From Pelecanus crispus (lineage: Eukaryota; Chordata; Aves; Pelecaniformes; Pelecanidae), in NCBI RefSeq assembly GCF_030463565.1, contig NC_134661.1, positions 8,456,542 to 8,520,541 of the forward strand: a DNA stretch of 64,000 nt, given 5' to 3'. Each line of letters opens with the position of its first letter. The stretch's first letter is position 1. The notes beneath the pieces were generated by a model. That model saw only the letters and a program-made list of their open reading frames with translations, did not search any database and was not told the origin of the DNA. The translations under genes and the position numbers were made by a program. Positions 8,846-19,400 of this stretch are shown here, piece by piece.

Positions 8846-11180
8846 GCCAGGAACTGATGTTGAGCTGTCGTGGTCTTTTGTGGCGGTTGAGGCGCGAGCC
8901 CGTCCCCGACCCAGTCGTGCTGCCAGTGATGGAGGTTGGCTTCTCGGAGGGGTAGCTGCCTGAAGGCCGGTCCCCTGAGACAGCACTAAAGCTGGCTTGC
9001 TGACTCCGCTGTTCGCTACCACACCGGTGCTTGGCCTTTGGACAACCGCTGTGCCTCAGCTACAGCGTTAGGGAAGTCGCGAGAGCCCCAGTTTCAATCT
9101 GAGAGAGTGCACGTGCTTGTTTCCGAACGCATTTCACATCAGCTAGCGGGAGCCCAAAAGAAAAGCCAGTACTTTATTTACGCTATCGAAAGATACCTGC
9201 CGTGGCTTGTATCGTGGGGTGCATAGCACTATTCCATGCAGTTCCGCTGGCTCGGGGTGAGACTTGTAGAGTGGAAGTCTTTGAAGGTAAGCGGAGCTTT
9301 ACTGCATGTCTCATCTTAGCTCACCACCGGCTGGAAGTGTAAGCTGCCCGGAAATGCACAAGCTTGCTTGTTTCCGACCAGCTTTTGTAGAGGCATATGC
9401 AAAAAACCCGGTGAGATCACCCACACTCTTAACACGTTTTCAGAAGATAATTTGTAGAAGGAGTTCTCCGAAGCCGGCAGTCCCCTCGGGGTAGGACTGA
9501 ACTGTTTTTATTGTCTTAGAAGATGGTTCCCAGTCAGTATCGCTTCTTGTTGATAACTGTCGTCGTATCGGCTGCTCCTTTGCTCCTCTGGGCCTTGCAT
9601 TTGGCTCCCCAGTGAACCTGCAGCCCCCCCGGCTTGGCTGCCCCGAGCGACCCCGGCGTCTCCGGGGCGGTTGTGCCAGTAGCGCGGCAATTTCTCTTCT
9701 CCCTGCAGCAGAGCTGACCCTCTCAACGCTTCATCCCGGCAAGAAGCCTCTTGGACTCCTTAACGGGTAGCGCAGGTGAGTTCACACGCTCCGTATTCGG
9801 CAACCAGGAGGTGGCATCGATGGAAAGCTTTGCTTTTTTTTTTTTTTTTTTTTTTTTTTTGTTCAAGAGAAGGGTTCCTGACCCAGCAGCTGTGGGTCAC
9901 AGGTCACAACCTGGGACCAGATGCTGGTCACCTCCACGCGACAGATGGGGAAACCGAGGCTAAAAACTCACCAGCTTCCCCAGGTGAGTCTGTGACAGGG
10001 GCAGCAGCAGGGCCAGGGCTTCCAGCCCCCTGCCCAGACTTGCTGTCCTGCATTCGCTTCTCCCAGACATTTCTGTCCAGGAGATGACAATTTCTGCCTG
10101 GCACGGCCAAGCAGGAGCCATCCTGGAAAACCTTTTTTATTCCTGGGACGTGCTGGGTGCTCCTGTTGCTCCCTTTGCTGCCGAGGACTTTGCAATTTCT
10201 TGCTCCCCTCTGAGGAGGCGATGCTTTCTCACAAAGGGTACCAGCGAATCTAACCGGGGCCGAGACGTGACGCCCTGGCTGAGCAGCGGGTGCACGTGCC
10301 GGCAAGGGTGAATGACGGCCCCAAAACCAGCCCCTCCCCGGGAGCTCTTTGCTCACGCCTTCACAATCCCATCACCCAGCAGATCCATACCTGTGAGGGA
10401 AACCCATCGGGCCCCCTCGGCGGGGGGCTGTCGCACATACTGCTTAATGAGAGACAGAGAGAGAGGTCACACGTGGGATTTAAAGTGTCGTCCTGGTTCG
10501 CAGGAGGTTTCTGGCCCCAGAAGAACCTCCCTGAAAGCAAATCTGCCTGATCCCACTCAAAGGCCTGCCTGCCCCGTGCGACTTGTTCCTGCCTGGGTGT
10601 ACTGCGCTCTCTGGGGCGGATGCTTGCAGGCACTCAGGAGCGGGCCTGGTGCTGCAGCTCGCACGCCAGCGCTGGGTCGTGGGGGCTGTCAAACTCGCTT
10701 CCTTGGGAGGATTGGATGAAACTCGACTAGCAAAGCATGGGAGAGCTTGGAAGCGCTCCAGTCCCTTTCACGTTCCCCAGAGAGGCAGAAACCATCTAAT
10801 TTTAATTTTCCTCCCTGGAAGTCCTCGTGAGAAGCCACCCTAGCCCTGCTCCCAAAGCGGAGCCCCGGCAGCGTGTGGAGGGTGAAATAAGCAGAAGCGG
10901 CCCCTGTAACCCAATGGGCTCCAGAAGCTTTTCTGTCCTCTGTAACATCACTGCTAGGGTTTGGTCACTTCTGTCAGGGGCACGCAGCCTTTCTCCGCTC
11001 CTCGGTCGCTCCCTCCCTTCGGCTGATGAGCTCTAAAGGAAACAGGTATCGTATGTTCCCCAGACAGAGGGGTTTTGTAGCTGATGCTTGTGCGTTTGCA
11101 GTGGTGTTCTTCTCAGGGAATACAGCGGGCACTTGTTGGATGTTAACCCCGTTCTTGCTGTGCTGTACAAGATGGAGGCG
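8846..11180. other. Intergenic region between ATP5MG and KMT2A, no gene recognised
   Basis: I see no conserved coding exon, RNA gene or transposon here. It contains a T23-24 run (about 9836-9860), moderately GC-rich sequence from 9900 to 10900, and scattered short open frames without splice or homology support. A non-coding transcript divergent from the KMT2A CpG island cannot be excluded from sequence alone. Confidence 0.6.
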
Positions 11181-11590
11181 AGCCTGCGGCGTGATGCCGG
11201 GGACCAGAGGGAGCTGCTGGCCTAGCGCCATCGCCGTTCCCTTCTTTGGCGGAGATGGCACCGGGCGGGACCCCGACCCGGCCCGCGGGGCGAGGGGCAG
11301 CAGGTAGGAGGCGGCCGGGGGCGCGGAGGGGAAGGGCCGAGGACACCGGTGCCTCGGCGCCGCTACCCCTTCGCACCTACCTGGGCGGCCGTTGTCTCCC
11401 CGCCGCGGAGAGCGGCTCGTTGGTGAGCCAGGCCGCCCCGGTTTCCCGGGCGGGCCCCGCGCCCCGGCCCCCGCTCCGGGTGGGGGGAGCCGGTGGGGCC
11501 TCCGCGGGCGCCCTGTCGGGGGCTGAGGGGCGCTGCCCGCCGGCCGGGCCCGCCCCGCCGCCCTCCCGCCTCGCCGCCCGCCCCGCGCCC

Positions 11591-12110
11591 TGGCTGCGCG
11601 CCGCCGGTATGCTGGGCGCCCGCCCGCGCCTCGCGTCCCATGCCGGGCCCGGGGCTGCGCCGAGCGGCGCCCCGCGCCCCGCATACGGCCTGGCGCTATG
11701 GAGGGGGCCGGCGGGGCGGCCTATGCCGTATGCGCGGTCCCGGGCGCCGGCGGCTGGCGCTCTCGCTCGGCATCGCCGTCGGGGTTATGCGGGCCGCTTG
11801 CGGCCCGGTTGTGTGGCAGCCAGGTTCCGGGGCCCGCTCGCGAGGTGCCCCGCGCCTGCATAGCCCTCCGAGTTATCGGGGAGCGCGGCGGCGGAAGGCT
11901 GCGCTATCCAGGGCGGCGGGCCGCGCTGGGGGCTCGGGCCCGGGGCCCTGCATATCGCCCAGCGTTATGCCGGGCCAGCACCCGTCGCGCATGGTTTACC
12001 CAGGCGCCCGGGCGGAGGGATGGCGGGGCCCCGCAACCCGCATAGAGGCCGCCGTTATGCAGGACCTCTGCCGGCCGGCGAAGGGATATCCAGGGCGCGG
12101 GGCGCGGCCC
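11591..12110 (+). repeat. Degenerate ~90-bp tandem repeat upstream of the KMT2A start codon
   Basis: A core of the form GCAT(A/C) followed about 14 bases later by GTTATG or a close variant recurs: GCAT at 11681, 11770, 11858, 11950 and 12040. The final base of the paired core falls at 11611, 11700, 11789, 11877, 11969 and 12059. Spacings are 89, 89, 88, 92 and 90. The first unit lacks a clear GCATA half. A weaker second core, TAT or TTA followed by CCAGG and a GC run, recurs near the middle of the later units (about 11905, 11995, 12088). The rest of each unit is GC-rich and poorly conserved, so this is an old or constrained array. Confidence 0.75.
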
Positions 12111-12145
12111 GGCCCCGCTCTCTGGCTCGTCGCCTCACAGTAAAG

Positions 12146-12493
12146 ATGGCGCACAGCGGTCGGTGGCGCTTCCCTGCCCGGCCCGGCAGCGGCGGCTGGG
12201 GCCGCCGAGGGCTGGGGGGGTCCCGGCTGCGGGTGCCGGCCGTGCGGAGCCTGCGAGCCGCCGAACCGGCGGCGGCGCCGGCGGCGGCGGGCGAGGGGGA
12301 GCGCAGCGGCCCGTGCTCCGGCGGGGCGGCGGGAAGCGGGGGAGGCGGGGCAGCGCCGGGCTCCGGCGGCTCCGGGGGCCCCGCGGCCGGGGTGGGACCC
12401 GGCTTCGACGCGGCGCTCCAGGTCTCGGCCGCCATCGGCATCAACCTGCGGCGGTTCCGCGCGGCCTGCGGCGCCGAGGCGGGCAGCGGAGAG
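12146..12493 (+). CDS. KMT2A: KMT2A exon 1: menin-binding motif and GC-rich N terminus
   Basis: Exon 1 encodes residues 1-116. Residues 6-14 (RWRFPARPG) form the high-affinity menin-binding motif, with Phe9 and Pro10 and Pro13 kept. A low-complexity Gly/Ala/Pro region follows, then [16 protein letters not shown] and NLRRFRA near the end, recognisable from the human protein. The exon is about 28 codons shorter than human exon 1 as I remember it, because the long Ala and Ser runs are missing. The donor is GAG|GTGAGG at phase 0, where the human gene joins the [11 protein letters not shown] exon. Confidence 0.93.
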
Positions 12494-13463
12494 GTGAGGA
12501 GGGGCGGCGGGGCGGGGGGTGGGGGGGCGCGGACGGACGACGACGACGACGGCGGCGGCGGCGGGGAGGGAGGGAGGGCGCGGCGCGGCCCGCGGGTCCC
12601 GGCCCGCAGCATCCCCGCTCCGCCCCGGCGGGCGGCACACCCCCTGCCCGCACAGCCCCTGCCCGCGCCGCCCGGACACACCTACCGCGCCCGCGGGGCC
12701 CGCGCCGCCGCTCCCGCTCCCCGCACAAAGGGCGCGCCCCGCCGCCGGGCCGCCGCCGTCGGCGGGAGGGGAGGGGGGGGCCCGGCGGGTGGGTACCGGC
12801 CGCCCTCCGCCTCCGCGCCCTCCCTCCCCGCGCACGCCGCCGGTGTGTCCTCCCCGCCGCCTCCATTATCCTTCTCCCGCCGCTCCCGCGCCCTCCGCGG
12901 GGCTGAGGAGCCCGCTCCCCGCCACCGGGAGGTAGGATGGGGCCGGGGGCAGGCGGCGGCGGCGGCTCTCCCCGCGGGGCCGGGCTCGCCTTTCTCCCCG
13001 CTGCGGAGGATGCTCGGCGGGGGAGCGCGTCCTTCTCCGGGAGAGGGGGCTCGGCGGGGCCGGGGCTCGGCGGGGCCGGAGCCCGGGTGCCTCGGCCCCT
13101 CCCGCCTCCCCCGTGGCCGCCCTGGACGCCCAGCCAGACCCCGGGGCAGCGGGGCCCGGTGCGAGCAGCGCGGTTCGCTGGCACCCAGAGCGCTGCCTGT
13201 CTTTTTTTTTTTCTCTCTTTTTTTTTTGAGTTGCTCTTCTTCCTGCCTTTTTTTTTTTTTTTTTTTTTTTAAGCCTTTCAAAGGCAGCCAGAGCAAGAGT
13301 CTGACAACAACCCACCTATTGACAGAACAGGGAAGACATGATGGGGGTGTGTTACTTACTACGAGCTGCGACGTTCCTTTCCCCCGATTCTTGTTTTGCA
13401 TCACTTGTTAGCTGCGTCCTTGCGCCGGCAAGAAAATTCCCCAGGTCCTTTGTAGCAAGAATG

Positions 13464-13498
<35 letters not shown>

Positions 13499-16400
13499 AA
13501 AGGCCGGTTCCGTCTCTCTTCCTCTACAGGCAGATTGTCAGCTGCGGAGTGGGTGAGCGTATCTTTGTCTATGTTTTGCCCATTTAAAGAGCAGTTGCTT
13601 TGCTTTTCCATCACTGGCGATACCAGAGTTTATTAAAACGCACATAAAACCACAGTTTTCTGGTGTCTTTCCGGCTCGGTGTGGGTGTTTTCTGTTGGGT
13701 GCCGTGAAGTGGAGCTAGTCACTCGCGGCTGAGCTAGAGTCATTCCGGGGCTGCAGAGTTCCAGCTCCAGCAGGCTGCGGTGCGGGGAGGAAGGGGGTCG
13801 CGTTGGCGCGTGCAGAGCTGATCATGCAAGCGCTCGCAACCTCGCTGGTACGGCGCTTTGGGTTTTAACTTGGACTGCCCGCTGGCATCCCTTTTATTTA
13901 ATACCAGGGTCTTAAAGGCTGTGGCTTAGGGTACTCGTTCGTTTTTCTGTTTGCAGTAGACCAGGTTTGATGGAATTTACCGGGTCTACTTGAAAGAAGT
14001 TAATATCTCACGAGTGCGAGTTCGGTGGCAGAAATGACTGAAATCTGGCTAACCAACCTGACCACAGAGTTAACAACTCGGGAGGTTTTTATGTGGGGGG
14101 AGGCGAGTTGCTTTGTTTCTTTTCTTTTTCTCTAAGATGACATTGGACTCTTTTTTGTTGTTGTTGTTTTATTCCAATTGTCTTAAAGTGTTTTTTTGCA
14201 TCTCAAAAGAACTCTAAAACATCTCTGAAAGATGTGAGTTTGGCCTTTAAGGCACCTTTGCTTTAAAATAAAATAGGTTGAATGCGTTCTTGGTGCTAGC
14301 AGCTGATGAAGACGGAGTCTCTTGGATCTTAAGAATTTAACCTCTGATATCACTTTTCTATTTGGCTACTAAAAACTTCTGTCAAGTAACGTTACATACA
14401 GTGGAAAGTAGCGATGAAAGTTCTTGGTGGCTTGGTGTCCGTAGGTTGAGATTTGCTTGACCACTCGTCAGCAGGGTAGACCTGGGGTGCTTTTCCTCAC
14501 TCTGAATTTGCAACATGCGCTAGCGTTCTCGGGCGTACTCGGAGAGCAGATACTCTCAAGTATTCAGGTTTAGTTGGCTCACCGAGTTGCTTTCTTTCCT
14601 TTGGTGATGCTCAAGAAACAAAGCATTTTTGCATTGAAGGGCCTATTTCTTCTGACCGGTGACTTAATTCTGCATGCATTGTAGTCATAGCAAAGACCAC
14701 ACCACTGCTGCCGGTCACCAGAAGCACTTGGACAAGCTCTTCTCTGCAGGGCAGGAGTGGGGGACGTGAAAAGAGCTCTAGCACATCTAGGAAATCAGGC
14801 TGTGGGTGCTGCCCGTCGTCTCCTTAGAGGAGAGGGCGGCTGTGCGTTGGTGCTGAAACGGGCAAGTTCTGGTGCCTGTGCGGTACCCTACTTTGGGTGG
14901 AGGTGTTCTTCTAGAAGGGGGCTTCCAGAAGACCCCTGCTTACTAGGGCTTGCCATGTCCTTTGAGTAACCACCTGATGCCTGCACCGATCACTTCTGCA
15001 AGGTTGAGGGTGTGAGCCTGAACCAAGCCAGTTACAGCCTTTGGCTGAGTTGGCATTCTGCATCGGGACTAAACTCTGAGTTGTCGCTTTGAGTTCAGGA
15101 GCCCGTGGCAATCAGGGGAAGAAGCTGTGTTACCTTTTCATGCATGACTTCTGCTCTGCATGCTTATTTTCTTGACCTCTTGGTGGCACGCTGCATTCCA
15201 GTCTTCACTTGTGTAAGTACCTGTTGAAATTGTGCGCTACCATCAAAATTTGATGTGACAAAAAAGTCCAGAGCAAGTATCGTGCTCGATCTTTCCCTTG
15301 TCTCCTTGCCCGTTTTGTGGAACGTAGCAGATTTTATTTCTCATCTAAAAGGTACCTGAATTCTGGGACGCACTGCACACTCCCCGGGTTTCTGGCAACT
15401 TTGTACGAATCCTTGACTTCTGCTGCAGCTCGGTGTTTCGCTGAGTTATCTTGAAACCAGCTCGCTTTAAGGGAGCAACGTTATGATACTTGATTTTGGC
15501 ACCGCAAGAGCTGGGGGGGACTTTTTGCACAGTAAAGCTATAACTGGTTGAAAACGGTGGCATTCGGGCTGGATTTCTGCTGGATGCGAATGAGGCTTTG
15601 GTGACAAGGGAAGTTTGGTTGTGTTTTCTTGATTCGTTGTGTCGATATTTGGTATAAGAGAAGTTTGCGTATAGTTGCTAACTGCCTGCTATGCCTGTTG
15701 CTTCAGAGCTCCTTCCCCATCTCTGAAGTTTAATTGAAGCTTTGGGATGTAAAAGTTGAGAGCGTGTTGGGTGCATGTTGAGGGCTTACTGCATAAATCC
15801 GTATCAGCTTGAAAGTTGCAGAAACTTGAGGTTCGAAATGGAACGTGGCAGTGATGATGGTGTCTCTAGTAGCGCTGCTGTAATTATACATGGATCATAA
15901 TTTTTTACGAGGTAAGTGTTAGAGTCTTAGGTGTTCACCAATGGCTGGCTTGTTTTGAAATGGTACTAGATCCATGTGCTGGGAGGAAGGAGTGGCTTCC
16001 ATACTGCTGCCACGGTCACGCCTGAGCTGGAAGTACAGATAATTTCTCTCCTCCACGGGCATTAAAATTCTGTCTGCCTCAAAATTTCCTCTCCTAGTGT
16101 TACGTTGAATGGTCACCGTAAAACTGCCCAGGTGTTTAATCCATGAAGTAAAGATGTGCAGCCCTGCCTGTTACTGGTAACACGATTACCACACGTGCAC
16201 GGGGAGATAACCACATGTAGGTATTGATGTAGAACAAGAGACACACGGTGAGGATGATGCAGGTTGCAGCCCAAGAGATGGAGGGCTCCTTCATGCTTTC
16301 TCTCCTTTCTGAAGACTCGAGCCCTCCTTTGTCAGAAGCGTGAAAATACAAATACATGTTTTAACCATCCTGATGAGTTCACATTTCTGCGATTCGGTCA

Positions 16401-19400
16401 GCGTTACACGGTACTCGAAACCCTCAGAGCAGTGGTTCTGTGAAGCTTTTTGGTGGAAAGGAATTTGGGGTTCCCCATGAGAAGCTGCTTTTGATGGAAG
16501 GTGATGTCACTCGTCTCGCTGATGGCGGCGATGGCTAGATAAGACGGTTTCAGAAGCAGCAGCAGCACGCTCTGACCAGTTTGCTCCAGGGGCTTTTCGA
16601 CGTTGCAGTTCCTTCAGCTGGAAAACTCATGGGACAGACTCTCGCAGCAGTGTGTTTCGCTACGTGCTTCCGTATTGTCATCAACGCGCTGAACTACAGA
16701 TTTCTGCTGTACCGCATTTGGAGGAAATGAGGGAAGAGACCAGGTAACTCTTTGAGGCAGTAGGTCACTCCTTGGCCTCTTTTAACCGGCTTCTGAGTGC
16801 GTCCCTGCCGAGGCTGCATCCTCCTGACCCACTGAGTGTGTGTGGAACAGCGCCGATGGATTCCATCAGCGAGTGGGTAATGGCGCGCACAGGTGCTTTT
16901 CACCTGCGGACGTGTGCGAGGCAACGTGCCTGCTGCAGGTTTTCCAGCTGCGGTGCCAAAGCTTGCTGCCCGTACTGCTTTTAAGCATCGAGAATGAAGT
17001 GGGAAAAGGCACTGTCTTATGTGAAGTAAAACTGTGACAGGGAGGCAATTTGTTCAGGTTTCGGTTGTATTTGGTTTCAGCGAACAGAAGCACGGGTAAC
17101 CTGCGTTCAGAGGGAGCCTTCCGGTGGAGGGACTTTGTTTTGTCGGTTCAGGACACAAATGAGCAAAGGTTTGTCGCTTGTGCTGGTTTTGGCTGGGACA
17201 GAGTTAATTTTCTTCACAGTAGCTGGTATAGGGCTATGCTTTGGATTTGTGCTGGAAAGAGCATTGATAACACAGGGATGTTTTCGTTACTGCTGAGCAG
17301 TGCTTACACAGGGTCAAGGCCTTTTCTGCTTCTCACCCCACCCCACCAACGAGCGGGCTGGGGTGCATAAGAAGATGGGAGGGGACACGGCCGGGACAGC
17401 TGACCCCAACTGACCCAAGGGATATTCCACACTGTATGACATTATGCTCAGCATATAAAGCTGGGGGAAGAAGAAGGAAGGGACATTCGGAACAATGGTG
17501 TTTGCCCACATCACTGTTATGCGTGATGGAGCCTGGCTTTCCTGGAGATGGCCAAGCACCTGCCTGTTGATGGGAAGCAGCAAACGAATTCCTTGTTTTG
17601 CTTTGCTTGCGCGCGTAGTTTTCACTTTACCAATTAAACTGTCTTTATCTCAACCCACGAGTTTTCTCGCTTTTACTCTTCTGATTCTCTCCCCCATCCC
17701 ACCGGGGGGGGGAGTGTGCAAGCGTGCAAGTCCAGGCTGTTTTGCAGTGAAGCATTGGTAAAGGGCAGACAAAGGGAGTCGCTGATGAGCTGCTGCGTCT
17801 CACGTCTCTCTCCAGCATTGGTGGCCACTGGGGATGACTTTGGCAAAGAATTGTGGGTTCTTGCAAACTACTCAAATGTGATGCTTCTCTGGCAATTAAA
17901 CCCTTTTAGCTGGGTGGCCACGCCACATGAGCCTCTTGGGGTTTTGATGAGCTTGTGTTTTACTGAGAGTATTGCGGTTCTTTATGGTCAGTGCCCTCGG
18001 TTCAGTCTTGTGCACTGACAGCAAGTGAATTCTCGGACCTTAAGGTAAAGGGGTACTACAAAATTCCCATGGAGGGGTGAGCTGTTCCCCCCTGAGCCAA
18101 GCTACAAAGCATAGTTTGACTTAACACTTTCGTGCTTTGCCGGGCAGTGTACGTTTCTTTAAGAGCGAAAGGTGAGTTTGCCGCGACTGTAGGTGTGTTT
18201 TTAATGCATTGATACAGCAACTTTAGAGCATAGCCACGTACATGCAGAAGTGGCTGAAGTTTTGCAACCCGCTGCATTGGTGTGTTGGGCAGCTTTGTTA
18301 TCTATATCTACTTTTATTTAACGACGAGCTCTAGAATTTTTTCCTCCGAACACTGGATATTCTCATTTTCCTTCTAGCAGGCTGGCAAGACTGACCTGTG
18401 CGTGTGGTGACGCTGTCAGAACGGGTGCTCTCTGCGCTTCAGCCCCATAAAGAGCAACTTGCTCTTTCTAAATCTAAAATTAGGTGTCGTCTGAGGGACT
18501 CTGGGCGCTGCAGTCCTAATCACGGTTGTATTGTCGTAGTTGATTGCCGAGGGTATAGCTGCAACGCGCTCGCAGGGGTGTATCCTCCCATCGTTCTGCT
18601 CTGGGGGTTGTCCTGTGGAGGTGACCCAGCCGAGAGCTGTTCTTTGCTCTCGGGACATGCTGTGTAGATCGGTGCTGTTTCGAGGCGAAGCCCCAGCAGA
18701 GTCTGTGCATCGCTCCCGTTCAGAGCTTTCGTCTAATGAAAGGACGAGTGGACCCTCAGCCGCATCGGTACACAACAGTAACCCCAAGTCTTATTAGTGG
18801 TGTTGCATCTTAAGTAACCACTTGGGAAGCGTCTCCCTGAACTCCCGGATGACTCTGCTCCCGACATGAGTGCAGAGTGCACCTGACATTTATCTCGTGG
18901 TTGCTCACTGCCAACCTCCAAGGATGTTTACTCTGCTGAAAGAAGAGGAGTCGGTTAGATACTGTGCCATAGTTACCAAGCAGGCTTCTGAAATGAGCTT
19001 CTAAAAATAGCTTATCTCTTTCCAAGAAGATGAGGTGTGGTATAATTGGGGCCAAAACCAAGATGGTGAACAAGAAGAGAAAAGTAAAGCGTTGTTCTGA
19101 TAACTCTACTGTAAAATTACATAAACCTTTCCAAGAGCTCATTGGAACAGCTGCGTTGCTGGTTTAGTGTTTCTGACAGCTTTGATGACAGTCCCGTGCA
19201 ACTTGATGGATCCGCAGTGGTCCGGGTTATGCACTTATTCCTCAGACAGAGATGGGAACATCAGTCGGTACCTTCAGGATAGTTTCTCACTTGAAGGTAG
19301 ATTTTCCTCCAAGATCTTTAGTGGGAAATTCTTTGCAGAGTAATTTTGCTCAAGAATATCATAATAGAGATTGGCTTGCAACTTTTTTGTTCATGTAGTA

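Larger units (their letters stand above)
11180..13200 (+). promoter_or_regulatory. KMT2A: KMT2A CpG island (promoter, 5' UTR, exon 1 and start of intron 1)
   Basis: About 2 kb of very high GC and CpG density surrounds the KMT2A first coding exon and ends at T-rich sequence near 13200. No TATA box is evident. CAAGATGGAGG at 11168-11178 and AAAGATGGCGC over the start codon resemble the YY1 consensus, whose initiator-proximal copies are common in TATA-less promoters; this is inference only. The transcription start is not determinable here. Confidence 0.75.

Noticed and set aside
8846-11180. Possible extra protein gene between ATP5MG and KMT2A
   Set aside because: Open frames there are short or of biased composition, without recognisable families or paired splice sites, and I recall no protein gene in this interval in human.
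11996-13411. Long open frames on both strands over KMT2A exon 1 and its CpG island (279, 247, 240 and 463 codons)
   Set aside because: They result from GC-rich sequence poor in stop codons. Only the + frame from 12146 to 12493 has homology; the rest runs past the splice donor or is antisense low complexity.
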